A stretch of DNA of 64,000 nt from positions 49,006-113,005 of the forward strand of contig JBNKJS010000006.1 of NCBI GenBank assembly GCA_050291365.1, read 5' to 3'. Below the pieces are notes generated by a model. It searched no databases. It was given only the letters and a program-made list of their open reading frames with translations, and was not told the DNA's origin. The stretch comes from JAAGZL01 sp050291365 (GTDB lineage: Bacteria > Pseudomonadota > Gammaproteobacteria > Chromatiales > Chromatiaceae). The translations under genes were made by a program, and so were the position numbers. Positions 33,564-41,946 of the stretch are shown piece after piece; positions within the stretch are counted from its first letter, which is position 1; every line of letters begins with the position of its first letter.

Positions 33564-34511
33564 ATGACAGATGAGGCAATAATTGATTCTGCAGAAGAGT
33601 CGTTAGAGGTTGTGGGCAGTGATGCGGTAGAGAGTAAAGATATGGCAGAGTCTCTGGAGGCTTTGCAGCAGAGATGCGATAAACTTGAATCTGCCAATAG
33701 CGGGCTGAAAAAAGATTCCCGGAAAGCGGTGCGACGCTATCGCCGGGAGCAGGCCCTGAAACCATACCAGGCCGAGCTAATTCGTATGCAGCAGTATCTG
33801 GAGAGCAGCGGCTCTCGAATGATCATCCTGTTCGAAGGTCGGGATGCCGCCGGTAAGGGTGGAACCATTCGCCGTGTCACCCGTTACATGAACGAAAAAC
33901 ATTATCGGGTAGTGGCCCTGGGTAAACCCAGCGACCAGGAGAAGACCCAGTGGTTTTTTCAGAAGTATGTGAAACAGTTTCCGCGCGGAGGCGAGGTGGT
34001 CCTATTCGACCGCAGCTGGTACAACCGTGCCATGGTAGAGCCGGTGTTTGGTTTCTGTACTGATCAGGAATACAAGGACTTCATGCGCGGCGTCTCCGGT
34101 TTTGAGAAGGATCTGGTGCGTCAGGGTACAGTTTTGATAAAACTCTACTTCAGTGTTACCAAGGAGGAGCAGGAGCGCCGGTTTGAGCGGCGCAAGACCG
34201 ATCCCCTGCGCCAATGGAAGTTGAGTGAGGTGGACGTGCAGGCCCAGGAGCGTTGGGATGATTTCACCAATGTAAAATATGAGATGCTGCGTCAGACCAA
34301 TACCACCCATGCTCCCTGGACCATTATACGCTCCAATAACAAACATCTGGCACGCCTGAATGTGATGAAGATTATTCTCAATTCCGTGCCTTACGAGCGG
34401 CTAGATCCTGAACTGGACTTTGTACCAGACCCGGAGATTGTGGTGTCAGGTTCCAGAGAGTTGGAGATGATGGAAGCGGAACGCTTGAAGAGCGGTAAAT
34501 TCAATATCTAG
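33564..34511 (+). CDS. ppk2: polyphosphate kinase 2
   Basis: PPK2 uses polyphosphate to make nucleoside triphosphates, usually GTP from GDP. It has 315 residues: an acidic N-terminal lead of ~50 residues, Walker A in FEGRDAAGKGGTIRR (GRDAAGKGG at 92-100), the Walker B-like VVLFDRSWYNRA (about 146-157), the lid segment RRFERRKTDPLRQWKLS and the typical APWTIIRSNNKHLARLNVM. This is the single-domain class I form. The last ~60 residues carry no further motif. It is followed 10 bases later by a membrane methyltransferase-like gene and probably shares its transcript. Confidence 0.93.
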   Translation: MTDEAIIDSAEESLEVVGSDAVESKDMAESLEALQQRCDKLESANSGLKKDSRKAVRRYRREQALKPYQAELIRMQQYLESSGSRMIILFEGRDAAGKGGTIRRVTRYMNEKHYRVVALGKPSDQEKTQWFFQKYVKQFPRGGEVVLFDRSWYNRAMVEPVFGFCTDQEYKDFMRGVSGFEKDLVRQGTVLIKLYFSVTKEEQERRFERRKTDPLRQWKLSEVDVQAQERWDDFTNVKYEMLRQTNTTHAPWTIIRSNNKHLARLNVMKIILNSVPYERLDPELDFVPDPEIVVSGSRELEMMEAERLKSGKFNI

Positions 34512-34521
34512 ATAGCCGCTG

Positions 34522-35169
34522 ATGTCGGGCCATTTTCAGACCACCCTAATCCTGGTTGTTGCCTGGGGCGCCTACGCGGCCATACACTCCTGGTTGGCAT
34601 CGCTGCAACTTAAGCGCTACATAGCTCATCGCTGGCCTCGGTTCATGCCGGCATATCGCCTCTGTTTCAATGGGCTTGCCCTGTTACTGATTACTCCTCC
34701 CCTGTGGTGGACCTTTACCCTGCCTGGCCCCCAGTTGTGGGAGTGGAACGGATTCTCCTGGTGGATTGCCAACGGATTGGCCGTCTTGGCGCTGCTGGGG
34801 GTGGCCTGGTCCATGCAGGATTATGATGCGAGCGAGTTCCTCGGAACGCGGCAGTGGCGTAACAAAGAGACGGCGGTGGAGGATCAGGAGGGCTTTCATA
34901 TTTCTCCCCTGCACCGTTTTGTACGCCACCCCTGGTATAGTCTCAGCCTGGTCTTGATCTGGACCAGAGATATGGATCTGGCCTTTTTTGTCTCAGCGGC
35001 GGTGATGACACTCTATTTCTTTTTTGGCTCAGTTTTGGAAGAGCAGAAGCTTATTATCTACCATGGCGATAAATACCGCCGCTATCGAAAATTGGTGCCT
35101 GGGTTGGTTCCCCTACCCTGGCGCTACCTAAGCCGCAAGCAGGCTAAAGAGCTGCAGGGGGAGTGCTGA
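34522..35169 (+). CDS. membrane protein, isoprenylcysteine methyltransferase/NnrU-like
   Basis: A polytopic membrane protein of 215 residues with about five hydrophobic helices. The C-terminal part carries the RHPWYSLSLVLIW and EEQKLIIYHGDKYRRYRKLVPGLVP motifs, seen in the PEMT/isoprenylcysteine carboxyl methyltransferase-like fold. The Glu and His are conserved in SAM-binding members. A methyltransferase function is likely but the substrate is unknown. It follows ppk2 by ten bases, and a terminator stands after it. Confidence 0.75.
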   Translation: MSGHFQTTLILVVAWGAYAAIHSWLASLQLKRYIAHRWPRFMPAYRLCFNGLALLLITPPLWWTFTLPGPQLWEWNGFSWWIANGLAVLALLGVAWSMQDYDASEFLGTRQWRNKETAVEDQEGFHISPLHRFVRHPWYSLSLVLIWTRDMDLAFFVSAAVMTLYFFFGSVLEEQKLIIYHGDKYRRYRKLVPGLVPLPWRYLSRKQAKELQGEC

Positions 35170-35176
35170 GAACAGG

Positions 35177-35218
35177 CCAGGGTTCTCGTTAAAGAACCTT
35201 CTTCCTGGTTTTTTTTTT
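35177..35218 (+). terminator. rho-independent terminator after the ppk2 pair
   Basis: Outer stem CCAGG/CCTGG (35177-35181 with 35204-35208) encloses an inner GGTTCT/AGAACC hairpin (35181-35198) and is followed by TTTTTTTTTT. It lies eight bases after the stop codon. Confidence 0.8.
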
Positions 35219-35364
35219 CAGTTGGCGTGTATTAAATAATTACATGGATATAATGTAACTAACGGGTCAGTTTGGGTTTATATGCAGTAGCTGGCGTGTT
35301 GGGCCAAGCGTTTTTAAACACCGTTTGGTCGATATGGTTTTTTTCCAATTTGGAGCAATCGAAG

Positions 35365-35667
35365 ATGATTGATTACAAGGAAAAACGCGACTTCTACCGT
35401 ATGGCCATGGACTGTACGGCAGAGTACAAAGTCAACGGTTCCGGCAAGAAGAGCAAGGCCGTTGTGAAGGATCTGAGTAGTGGTGGGCTTCTGCTTTGGA
35501 TTAAACAGGAGGTTAAGCCTGGAAGCCAGATCTCAATCATGTTGCAGCCTGGTTCAGATATCACTCCACCTCTGAATGCTAAAGTTGAAGTTATTCGCTG
35601 TGATCCTCTCGCTAATGAGGAAGGGACCTATGCGGCGGCATGTTCAATGATTGAGATACTGGATTAA
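35365..35667 (+). CDS. PilZ-domain c-di-GMP-binding protein
   Basis: The start at 35365 (MIDYKEKRDFYRMAMDC), with GGAG nine bases upstream, gives a 100-residue single-domain PilZ protein; longer frames add a hydrophobic lead that does not look native. The c-di-GMP motifs are KRDFYR (RxxxR-type) and DLSSGGLLLW (DxSxxG-type), followed by CSMIEI near the end. Such proteins turn c-di-GMP levels into changes in motility or surface traits. It stands alone between two terminator-like structures, so its output partner is not given by context. Confidence 0.85.
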   Translation: MIDYKEKRDFYRMAMDCTAEYKVNGSGKKSKAVVKDLSSGGLLLWIKQEVKPGSQISIMLQPGSDITPPLNAKVEVIRCDPLANEEGTYAAACSMIEILD

Positions 35668-35700
35668 GCAAAGGATTTGATTAATCTCGCATTATTAAGT

Positions 35701-35725
35701 TTCCGATCATCTGTGTGATCGGGAA
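35701..35725. terminator. possible terminator after the PilZ gene
   Basis: TTCCGATCA (35701-35709) pairs with TGATCGGGAA (35716-35725) with one G-U/extra base and is followed by a weak T run (GGGTTTCTC). It separates the PilZ gene from the convergent dehydrogenase. Confidence 0.45.
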
Positions 35726-35763
35726 TGGGTTTCTCTCCCCCCAAATATTTTTCTCAACTAGGT

Positions 35764-36726
35764 TCAGGCCACAATATTTCTCTCATCTCCAGCGTAATAG
35801 GCGTTAATATTTAGCGCGACCTCGTTGACCAGGCGCTGACGCGACTCTTTGCTGGCCCAGGCGATGTGAGGAGTCACAATAAGATTGGGTATCCCTGGTT
35901 CAAGTAGAGGGTTGCCCTCTGTTGGTGGCTCCCTGGTCAGCACATCCACCCCGGCGCCACCTATCTGGCCAGTTGTCAGGGCCAGGGCCAGGGCTGGCTC
36001 ATTCACTACACCCCCGCGCGCGCAGTTTATCAGAAGCGCATCGGGCTTCATTAGCTCAAACTCTTCCTCCCCAATCAGATCTCTGGTCTGCTCGGTAAGG
36101 GGGCAATGCAGGGAGAGGATATCCACCTGCTGCAGTAGTTCATGTAGTGGAACCCGGCCGGGTGTTGGTTTGCTGCCAGGGCGGTTCGAAAGCATTACCT
36201 CCATACCAAAGGCCTCAGCTACCTGTGCGACCGCCCTTCCCAGTCCGCCATAGCCGACGATTCCAAGACGTTTGCCGCTCAGTTCGCGGAAAGGGAAATC
36301 CAGCAGACAGAACTGATCGCTCTGTTGCCAGCGTCCTTCATTAATGGCCTGGGTGTGTTCGGCCAGTCTAGTGGTAAGGTTCAGTATCATGGCGAATACC
36401 TGTTGAACCACTGAAGGGGTTGAGTATCCGGCAACATTGGTTACTCGAATCCCCAGCTCTTTGGCTGCATCCAGATCCACATTATTGGTGCCGGTGGCGG
36501 CGATGCATATCAACTTTAGATTGCTGCATGACTGCATTATCACTTTATCAAGAATTACCTTGTTGCTGACCACAATCTCTGCTGCTTCGATGCTCTTTGC
36601 TGTCTCTTCCGGCTTGGTGGTTGCACGATAGGTCCAATTTGGGACGGCCTGTTTTAGTGATGAAAGATCAATGTCATCACTGCTCACTGTTGCCAGATCG
36701 AGAAATACGGCTTTTTTGTCAGTCAT
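35764..36726 (-). CDS. D-2-hydroxyacid dehydrogenase (glycerate dehydrogenase-like)
   Basis: An NAD(P)-dependent hydroxyacid dehydrogenase of 320 residues. The Rossmann motif is GIVGYGGLGRAVAQVAEAFG, and the catalytic Arg, Glu and His are in NCARGGVVNE, REPPTE and TPHIAW. The N-terminal catalytic domain includes IAATGTNNVDLDAAKELGI. The Thr/Asn pattern TGTNN and the FPFRELSGKRLG segment recall glycerate/hydroxypyruvate reductases (HprA). It would interconvert hydroxypyruvate or glyoxylate with the D-hydroxyacid. The start at 36726 is reasonable. It is divergent from the FAD/Fe-S oxidoreductase. Confidence 0.87.
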   Translation of the reverse strand: MTDKKAVFLDLATVSSDDIDLSSLKQAVPNWTYRATTKPEETAKSIEAAEIVVSNKVILDKVIMQSCSNLKLICIAATGTNNVDLDAAKELGIRVTNVAGYSTPSVVQQVFAMILNLTTRLAEHTQAINEGRWQQSDQFCLLDFPFRELSGKRLGIVGYGGLGRAVAQVAEAFGMEVMLSNRPGSKPTPGRVPLHELLQQVDILSLHCPLTEQTRDLIGEEEFELMKPDALLINCARGGVVNEPALALALTTGQIGGAGVDVLTREPPTEGNPLLEPGIPNLIVTPHIAWASKESRQRLVNEVALNINAYYAGDERNIVA

Positions 36727-36904
36727 AAGTGATAAATCCTAATGAAATAAGAGATTGGGTCTGGCTGATTATATATGTCCGCACACTTCTGCATAGCACT
36801 TGGTTAAGTAGGCCAGGTTAAAAATCTTGCGTTTTGCCCTCCCGAAGCGGGCTCGACTGCTGTATCCTCTACACTCTTTTTCATAGCTACTAATTAATAC
36901 AGCC

Positions 36905-39900
36905 ATGAGCAGTCCAACTACTAGCCGTATTCGCGAGATACCATATAACTACACCTCATTTTCCGACAGGGAGATTGTGATTCGCTTTCTGGGAGAGGAG
37001 ATGTGGGACCTGATTGAGGAGCTAAGGGGGAGTCGTCGCACCGGGCGTTCGGCCCGAATGCTGTTTGAAGTGTTGGGGGATATGTGGGTTGTAGCCAGGA
37101 ATCCCTATCTGCAGGACGACATCCAGGCCGATCAGGAGCGGCGTGAGGCGCTGATCGGGGCTCTGCGGCATCGGCTGGACCAGTTTGAACTGCGGACAAA
37201 TGACAATCCCAAGGCGCTCAAACTGTTGCAGGCCTCCCGTGAGGCAGTGGATCGTTTTGCTGCCTGCTTCGAAAGAAATGACCGTCTGCGTCAGGGCGTA
37301 ACCAAGGTGCTGTGTCGGGTTACCCGCCGGGACAATATCGACTTTGGCGGCTTGGCCCGGGTGTCCCACTCCACAGATGCGACCGACTGGCGCGTGGAGG
37401 TTCCGTTCGTGGTGATAACCCCGGACCGAGAAGAAGAGGTGGTGGAAATTGTAAGATCCTGTATCGACTGCGGCCTGACCATAATTCCCCGAGGTGGTGG
37501 TACCGGATATACCGGAAGTGCGGTTCCTCTTGATCCTCACTGTGCAGTGATCAATACCGAAAAGCTGGAGCAACTTGGTGAGGTGGAGTATCTGAATCTA
37601 CCTGGGTTGGAGGAGAAGGTGGCCACGGTCAGGGCAGGGAGCGGTGTTGTTACCAAACGTATCTCCGATTTGGCTGGGGAGCGTGGTCTGGCCTTCGCGG
37701 TGGATCCCACCTCACAAAACGCATCCACTATCGGCGGTAATATCGCCATGAATGCGGGCGGCAAGAAGGCTGTTCTTTGGGGTACCACCCTAGATAACCT
37801 AGCCTCCTGGCGCATGGTGATGCCTGATGGCAACTGGCTGGAGGTGGAGCGGCTGAATCACAATCTGGGCAAAATACATGACCAGGAGCTGGTGAGTTTT
37901 CGCATAACCAGGTTTAAGCGTGATGGTAAGACTCCATTAGAGGAGCCTGAACTACTGGAGATGCCTGGTAGTGCTTTCCGCAAGGCAGGTCTGGGCAAGG
38001 ATGTAACCGACAAATTCCTCTCCGGTCTGCCTGGTGTGCAGAAAGAGGGGTGTGACGGTTTGATCACCTCGGCACGGTTCATTCTGCATAGGATGCCGGA
38101 ACATGTGCGTACCGTTTGTATGGAGTTCTTTGGCTCTGATCTGACCGCTGCTGTCTCTGCTATCGTGGATATCATGGATCTGATTAAGGGTAGCGATAAG
38201 GTGCAGATATCGGGTCTGGAGCATCTGGATGAACGCTATATTCGTGCGGTGAAATACTCCACCAAGGCATCGCGTCACGTGCATCCCAAGATGGTTCTGA
38301 TTGCAGATTTGATATCAGATGATAAAGATCTGGTGGCCGCTGCTGCATCCGAGGTGGTGCAACTGGTCAATGCCCGCGATGGGGAGGGCTTTATCGCGGT
38401 TAGTCCCGAGGCGCGGCGCAGATTCTGGCTGGATCGAGCCAGGACAGCAGCTATCTCCGCCCATACCAACGCCTTCAAAATAAACGAAGACGTGGTGATC
38501 CCGTTGGGGCGCCTGGCTGAATATAACCAGGGTATCGAACGCATCAACATTGAGCAGTCCATCAAAAACAAACTGGCGATCATGGATGCGGTCCTTGAGT
38601 ATCTACAGGGTGATATGCCTGAGCTACGCCAGAGCGAGGAGTATGAGAAGTCTGAAGAGAGCGACGCCATCCTTAAGGCGAAGCAGGAGGCTGCGGTGCT
38701 GGCGGTGGGAGATACCAGGGGGCGCTGGCAACATATTCTGGAAAATCTGGACGCGAAGGCTGCCGATAATCAGGCCCTGTTGGAAGATGATGTAGCAAAC
38801 TACCAAGCGGATGAAACCCTGCTGGACTTGATGCTGCGCAGGGAGCTGCGCCAATCCTACCGTGATGAGGTGGCCGGCAGATTAAATGATATCTTCAATG
38901 GTCAGGATATGGGATCGGTGCGCGATCGTTTGGAGCGGATCCATGCCGAGATCAGAGACTCGCGCCTGTTCGTGGCGCTACACATGCACGCCGGTGACGG
39001 CAATGTGCACACAAATATTCCGGTGCACTCCCATAACTATGAGATGTTGCATGAGGCCGAAAGAGTAGTCGAACGCATAATGCAGCTGGCTCGTTCTCTG
39101 GATGGCGTTATCTCAGGGGAGCACGGTATAGGTCTGACCAAGATCCAGTATCTGGACCGGGAGAAGCTGGATAGGTTCGTTGAGTACAAAGAGCTGGTTG
39201 ACCCTAAGCAGGTATTCAATCGTGGTAAATTGATGCCAGATTCCGCTTTGGGTGCAGCCTACACGCCCTCGCTACGTTTAGTGCAGCAGGAGGCGATAAT
39301 CCTGGAGGCGAGTGAACTGGGCGCCCTGAACGATGAGGTGCGCCACTGTTTGCGCTGTGGCAAGTGCAAGCCAGTGTGTCAGACCCATGTGCCGCGGGCC
39401 AATCTGCTCTACTCGCCGCGCAACAAGATACTGGGCGCTGGTCTGATTGTAGAGGCATTTCTGTATGAGGAGCAGACCAGACGCGGCCTCTCCATAAGGC
39501 ACTTTGATGAGATGAATGATGTGGCCGACCACTGCACCGTTTGCCACAAGTGTGAGTCTCCCTGCCCGGTAAATATAGACTTCGGTGATGTTACCGTACG
39601 TATGCGCAATATTCTTACTCAGAGAGGCAAGAAGCGCAGAAACCTTGGTGCCTGGGCAGCCATGTCCTTTCTGAATGCAACTGATCCCAGGATTATTCGC
39701 ATAATGCGTAAGGGCATGTTGCAGTGGGGCTACAAGGGCATAACCCTGGGACATGATCTATTTAAACGCTTTGGGCTACTGGGGAAGCGCAGGGATATAC
39801 CAGCGGCTACCTCTGGCAAGCCACAGCTGAAGGATCAACTAGTGGGTCTGGTGCGCAAGCCCCTTAGGGTTGAACTGCCAAAACAGACTATGCGTTCCAT

Positions 39901-40759
39901 GTTGGGGCTGGAGGATATGACTACAGTACCGATCCTGCGCAATCATGCCATGATTACCGAGGAGTCAGATGCGGTGTTCTATTTTCCAGGATGCGGCTCC
40001 GAGCGGCTGTTCAGTAACGTGGGTTTGGCCTCCCTCGCCATGATGTATGAGCTTGGGACCAAAGTGGTATTGCCGCCCGGTTATCTATGTTGTGGTTATC
40101 CTCAGAGCGCTATAGGTCAACATGATGAGGGCAAGCGCATTACCACCGAGAATCGGGTGCTGTTCCATCGTCTGGCCAATACCCTCAACTACATGGATAT
40201 CCGTACTGTGGTTGTCTCCTGCGGTACCTGCATGGATCAGCTACAGGAGTATGAGTTCGAGAAGATTTTCCCTGGCTGTCGTCTGTTGGATATCCACGAA
40301 TATCTAATGGAAAAAGGGGTGGCTGTGGAGAGTGGGGGAGATGTTAGCTATCTCTATCACGACCCCTGTCATAGCCCGATGAAACAGTATAGCCCGGTTG
40401 CAGTTGCCTCCTCCCTTATGCAGACCGATGTGGTGTTATCAGATCGTTGCTGCGGAGAGGCCGGCACCCTTGGCAGCTCAAGGCCGGATATAGCCAACCA
40501 GTTGCGTTTCAGGAAATTGGAAGAGTTGAGTGCTGGTATCAAAGAGGTGTCGGGAAAAGAGCGGGTGACCGATGGCGACGTGAAGATACTTACCTCTTGT
40601 CCTGCCTGCCAACAAGGGCTGAACCGTTACTCCGATGATACAGGGCTAGGGGTAAGCTACATTGTGGAGGAGATGGCGGTGAGGAGAATGGGCGACTCCT
40701 GGCATAGCGATTTCATCGATAGCTTATCGAATGGGGGGATTGAACAGGTGCTGCTCTGA
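36905..40759 (+). CDS. FAD-linked oxidase/iron-sulfur fusion oxidoreductase with DUF3683
   Basis: A 1284-residue fusion. The N-terminal ~150 residues match the DUF3683 family (MSSPTTSRIREIPYNYTSFSDREIVIRFLG). An FAD-binding domain of the glycolate/D-lactate dehydrogenase type follows (IIPRGGGTGYTGSAVPLD, QNASTIGGNIAMNAGGKK) and an FAD-oxidase C-terminal domain with MHAGDGNVHTNIPVH and GEHGIGLTK. Two 4Fe-4S motifs lie at about 814-890 (CLRCGKCKPVC, CTVCHKCESPC). Two CCG heterodisulfide-reductase domains end it (LCCGYPQSA, RCCGEAGTL). It probably oxidises a 2-hydroxyacid and passes electrons to the quinone pool. The substrate is unknown. Confidence 0.87.
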   Translation: MSSPTTSRIREIPYNYTSFSDREIVIRFLGEEMWDLIEELRGSRRTGRSARMLFEVLGDMWVVARNPYLQDDIQADQERREALIGALRHRLDQFELRTNDNPKALKLLQASREAVDRFAACFERNDRLRQGVTKVLCRVTRRDNIDFGGLARVSHSTDATDWRVEVPFVVITPDREEEVVEIVRSCIDCGLTIIPRGGGTGYTGSAVPLDPHCAVINTEKLEQLGEVEYLNLPGLEEKVATVRAGSGVVTKRISDLAGERGLAFAVDPTSQNASTIGGNIAMNAGGKKAVLWGTTLDNLASWRMVMPDGNWLEVERLNHNLGKIHDQELVSFRITRFKRDGKTPLEEPELLEMPGSAFRKAGLGKDVTDKFLSGLPGVQKEGCDGLITSARFILHRMPEHVRTVCMEFFGSDLTAAVSAIVDIMDLIKGSDKVQISGLEHLDERYIRAVKYSTKASRHVHPKMVLIADLISDDKDLVAAAASEVVQLVNARDGEGFIAVSPEARRRFWLDRARTAAISAHTNAFKINEDVVIPLGRLAEYNQGIERINIEQSIKNKLAIMDAVLEYLQGDMPELRQSEEYEKSEESDAILKAKQEAAVLAVGDTRGRWQHILENLDAKAADNQALLEDDVANYQADETLLDLMLRRELRQSYRDEVAGRLNDIFNGQDMGSVRDRLERIHAEIRDSRLFVALHMHAGDGNVHTNIPVHSHNYEMLHEAERVVERIMQLARSLDGVISGEHGIGLTKIQYLDREKLDRFVEYKELVDPKQVFNRGKLMPDSALGAAYTPSLRLVQQEAIILEASELGALNDEVRHCLRCGKCKPVCQTHVPRANLLYSPRNKILGAGLIVEAFLYEEQTRRGLSIRHFDEMNDVADHCTVCHKCESPCPVNIDFGDVTVRMRNILTQRGKKRRNLGAWAAMSFLNATDPRIIRIMRKGMLQWGYKGITLGHDLFKRFGLLGKRRDIPAATSGKPQLKDQLVGLVRKPLRVELPKQTMRSMLGLEDMTTVPILRNHAMITEESDAVFYFPGCGSERLFSNVGLASLAMMYELGTKVVLPPGYLCCGYPQSAIGQHDEGKRITTENRVLFHRLANTLNYMDIRTVVVSCGTCMDQLQEYEFEKIFPGCRLLDIHEYLMEKGVAVESGGDVSYLYHDPCHSPMKQYSPVAVASSLMQTDVVLSDRCCGEAGTLGSSRPDIANQLRFRKLEELSAGIKEVSGKERVTDGDVKILTSCPACQQGLNRYSDDTGLGVSYIVEEMAVRRMGDSWHSDFIDSLSNGGIEQVLL

Positions 40760-40766
40760 GCGGATC

Positions 40767-40952
40767 TTAATGTTGCTGCTGGTCCGTGGTGCGATCCTGA
40801 TAATACCTCTTCAGTATCTCGCTCGACAGCATGCCTGATCTGCTCTTGTCTTCCCTGTAATCAGAGATCGCCAGAAGCGCCTCATCTTTGGTTAGTTCTG
40901 TGACCTCATACAGTGGAAGCGCGTTTGCAGCAAAAAATCCTTTGTTTTTCAT
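40767..40952 (-). CDS. small hypothetical protein (61 aa)
   Basis: A 61-codon frame starting MKNKGFFAANALPLYEVTELT. AGGGAG seven bases before the ATG is a good ribosome binding site, and this is the main reason to call it a gene. The product is soluble and charged, with no recognised motif. It lies seven bases from the end of the large oxidoreductase, on the other strand, and could also be a chance frame. Confidence 0.5.
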   Translation of the reverse strand: MKNKGFFAANALPLYEVTELTKDEALLAISDYREDKSRSGMLSSEILKRYYQDRTTDQQQH

Positions 40953-41155
40953 TGCGATACTCCCTATTTCTATAAATGGTGTTAGGACATAGTAATAGAT
41001 CGTTGAAATATTGCAACTATTTTTTATATGGCGATAAATATGGTTTCTGTCTGGTTCACTGAAGCGGTGTGGTAAATAGGCGCGAAGTTATAGGAAAACG
41101 AACGGGAAGGCAGGAGTTATTATCTCTGGCACTCCGTTGTTAATTGGCTAACGAT

Positions 41156-41833
41156 TTAATGTAGGCGTCCGGCTTGTACGCCCGTTGTATGGGGATGGAT
41201 AGAGGACACCTGCTCTTTGTCTAGGCGTTGTTTGATCCCTTCTTTTGCTATGGAGCTCTCTAATCCTTTGATTTTGTTCTTGATTTTTATAAGGATTTCA
41301 GCAACCTCCTGGTGCTTGAAGATGGGTTCGATATATCTGTTTATGTTGTCGATAATCCGATACATCAATGCTACATCCTCTTTGGTGTAGCTATCCCGGC
41401 CTCGCTTATTTAGAACCTGTAGAACACCTATTGCCTGATCGCCGGACCTGGTGAATATAGGTAGTGACAGGGTGTTGCATGTGGTGAATTTCGTTTTAAG
41501 ATCAATAACTTCGTGGGTTCCTGCCTTCTCTTCCAAATCGATATATATCTTGTGTATGCCGGTTGAAAGGGCATCCCCCACCATAGAGCCCATTCTGGGC
41601 ACCTGGATCTCTCCCTCCTGCACTTCTGTACCTCGGTACAGCCAAAGTGAGTCTGAATCTGGGTTGTACACAAATATGGAGCAGCGCTCTGCATTAACCA
41701 GACTGGGAATGATATCTACAAAAAATTGCATCAGTTTGGGATTTCCGGTTTTACCCCAGCTACCCTCGATGCTCTTCTGTTTGGCTTTTAACTTACTGAT
41801 TTTTATTGTTTTTATGTGTTTTCCGTTTTCCAT
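41156..41833 (-). CDS. GAF-domain protein
   Basis: A 225-residue soluble protein. The middle ~150 residues form a GAF domain (LMQFFVDIIPSLVNAERCSIFVYNPDSDSLWLYRGTEV, then TLSLPIFTRSGDQAIGVLQVLNKRG), the ligand-binding fold used for cyclic nucleotides and other small molecules. The last ~60 residues look like a charged helix (EILIKIKNKIKGLESSIAKEG). No output domain is present, so it may act through a partner. It lies about 110 bases upstream of the start of the transglutaminase gene's stop region on the same strand, without clear coupling. Confidence 0.78.
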   Translation of the reverse strand: MENGKHIKTIKISKLKAKQKSIEGSWGKTGNPKLMQFFVDIIPSLVNAERCSIFVYNPDSDSLWLYRGTEVQEGEIQVPRMGSMVGDALSTGIHKIYIDLEEKAGTHEVIDLKTKFTTCNTLSLPIFTRSGDQAIGVLQVLNKRGRDSYTKEDVALMYRIIDNINRYIEPIFKHQEVAEILIKIKNKIKGLESSIAKEGIKQRLDKEQVSSIHPHTTGVQAGRLH

Positions 41834-41946
41834 TGAGTGCTCCTTGCAGATTTATAAGGGATTAGCCGGACCAGATCTTTTCGCCTTAATTGCGGTGGCT
41901 TTTAATTTTACCCTGGTTAGGATTCTAGTTATGGAAGGCTCGTCAA

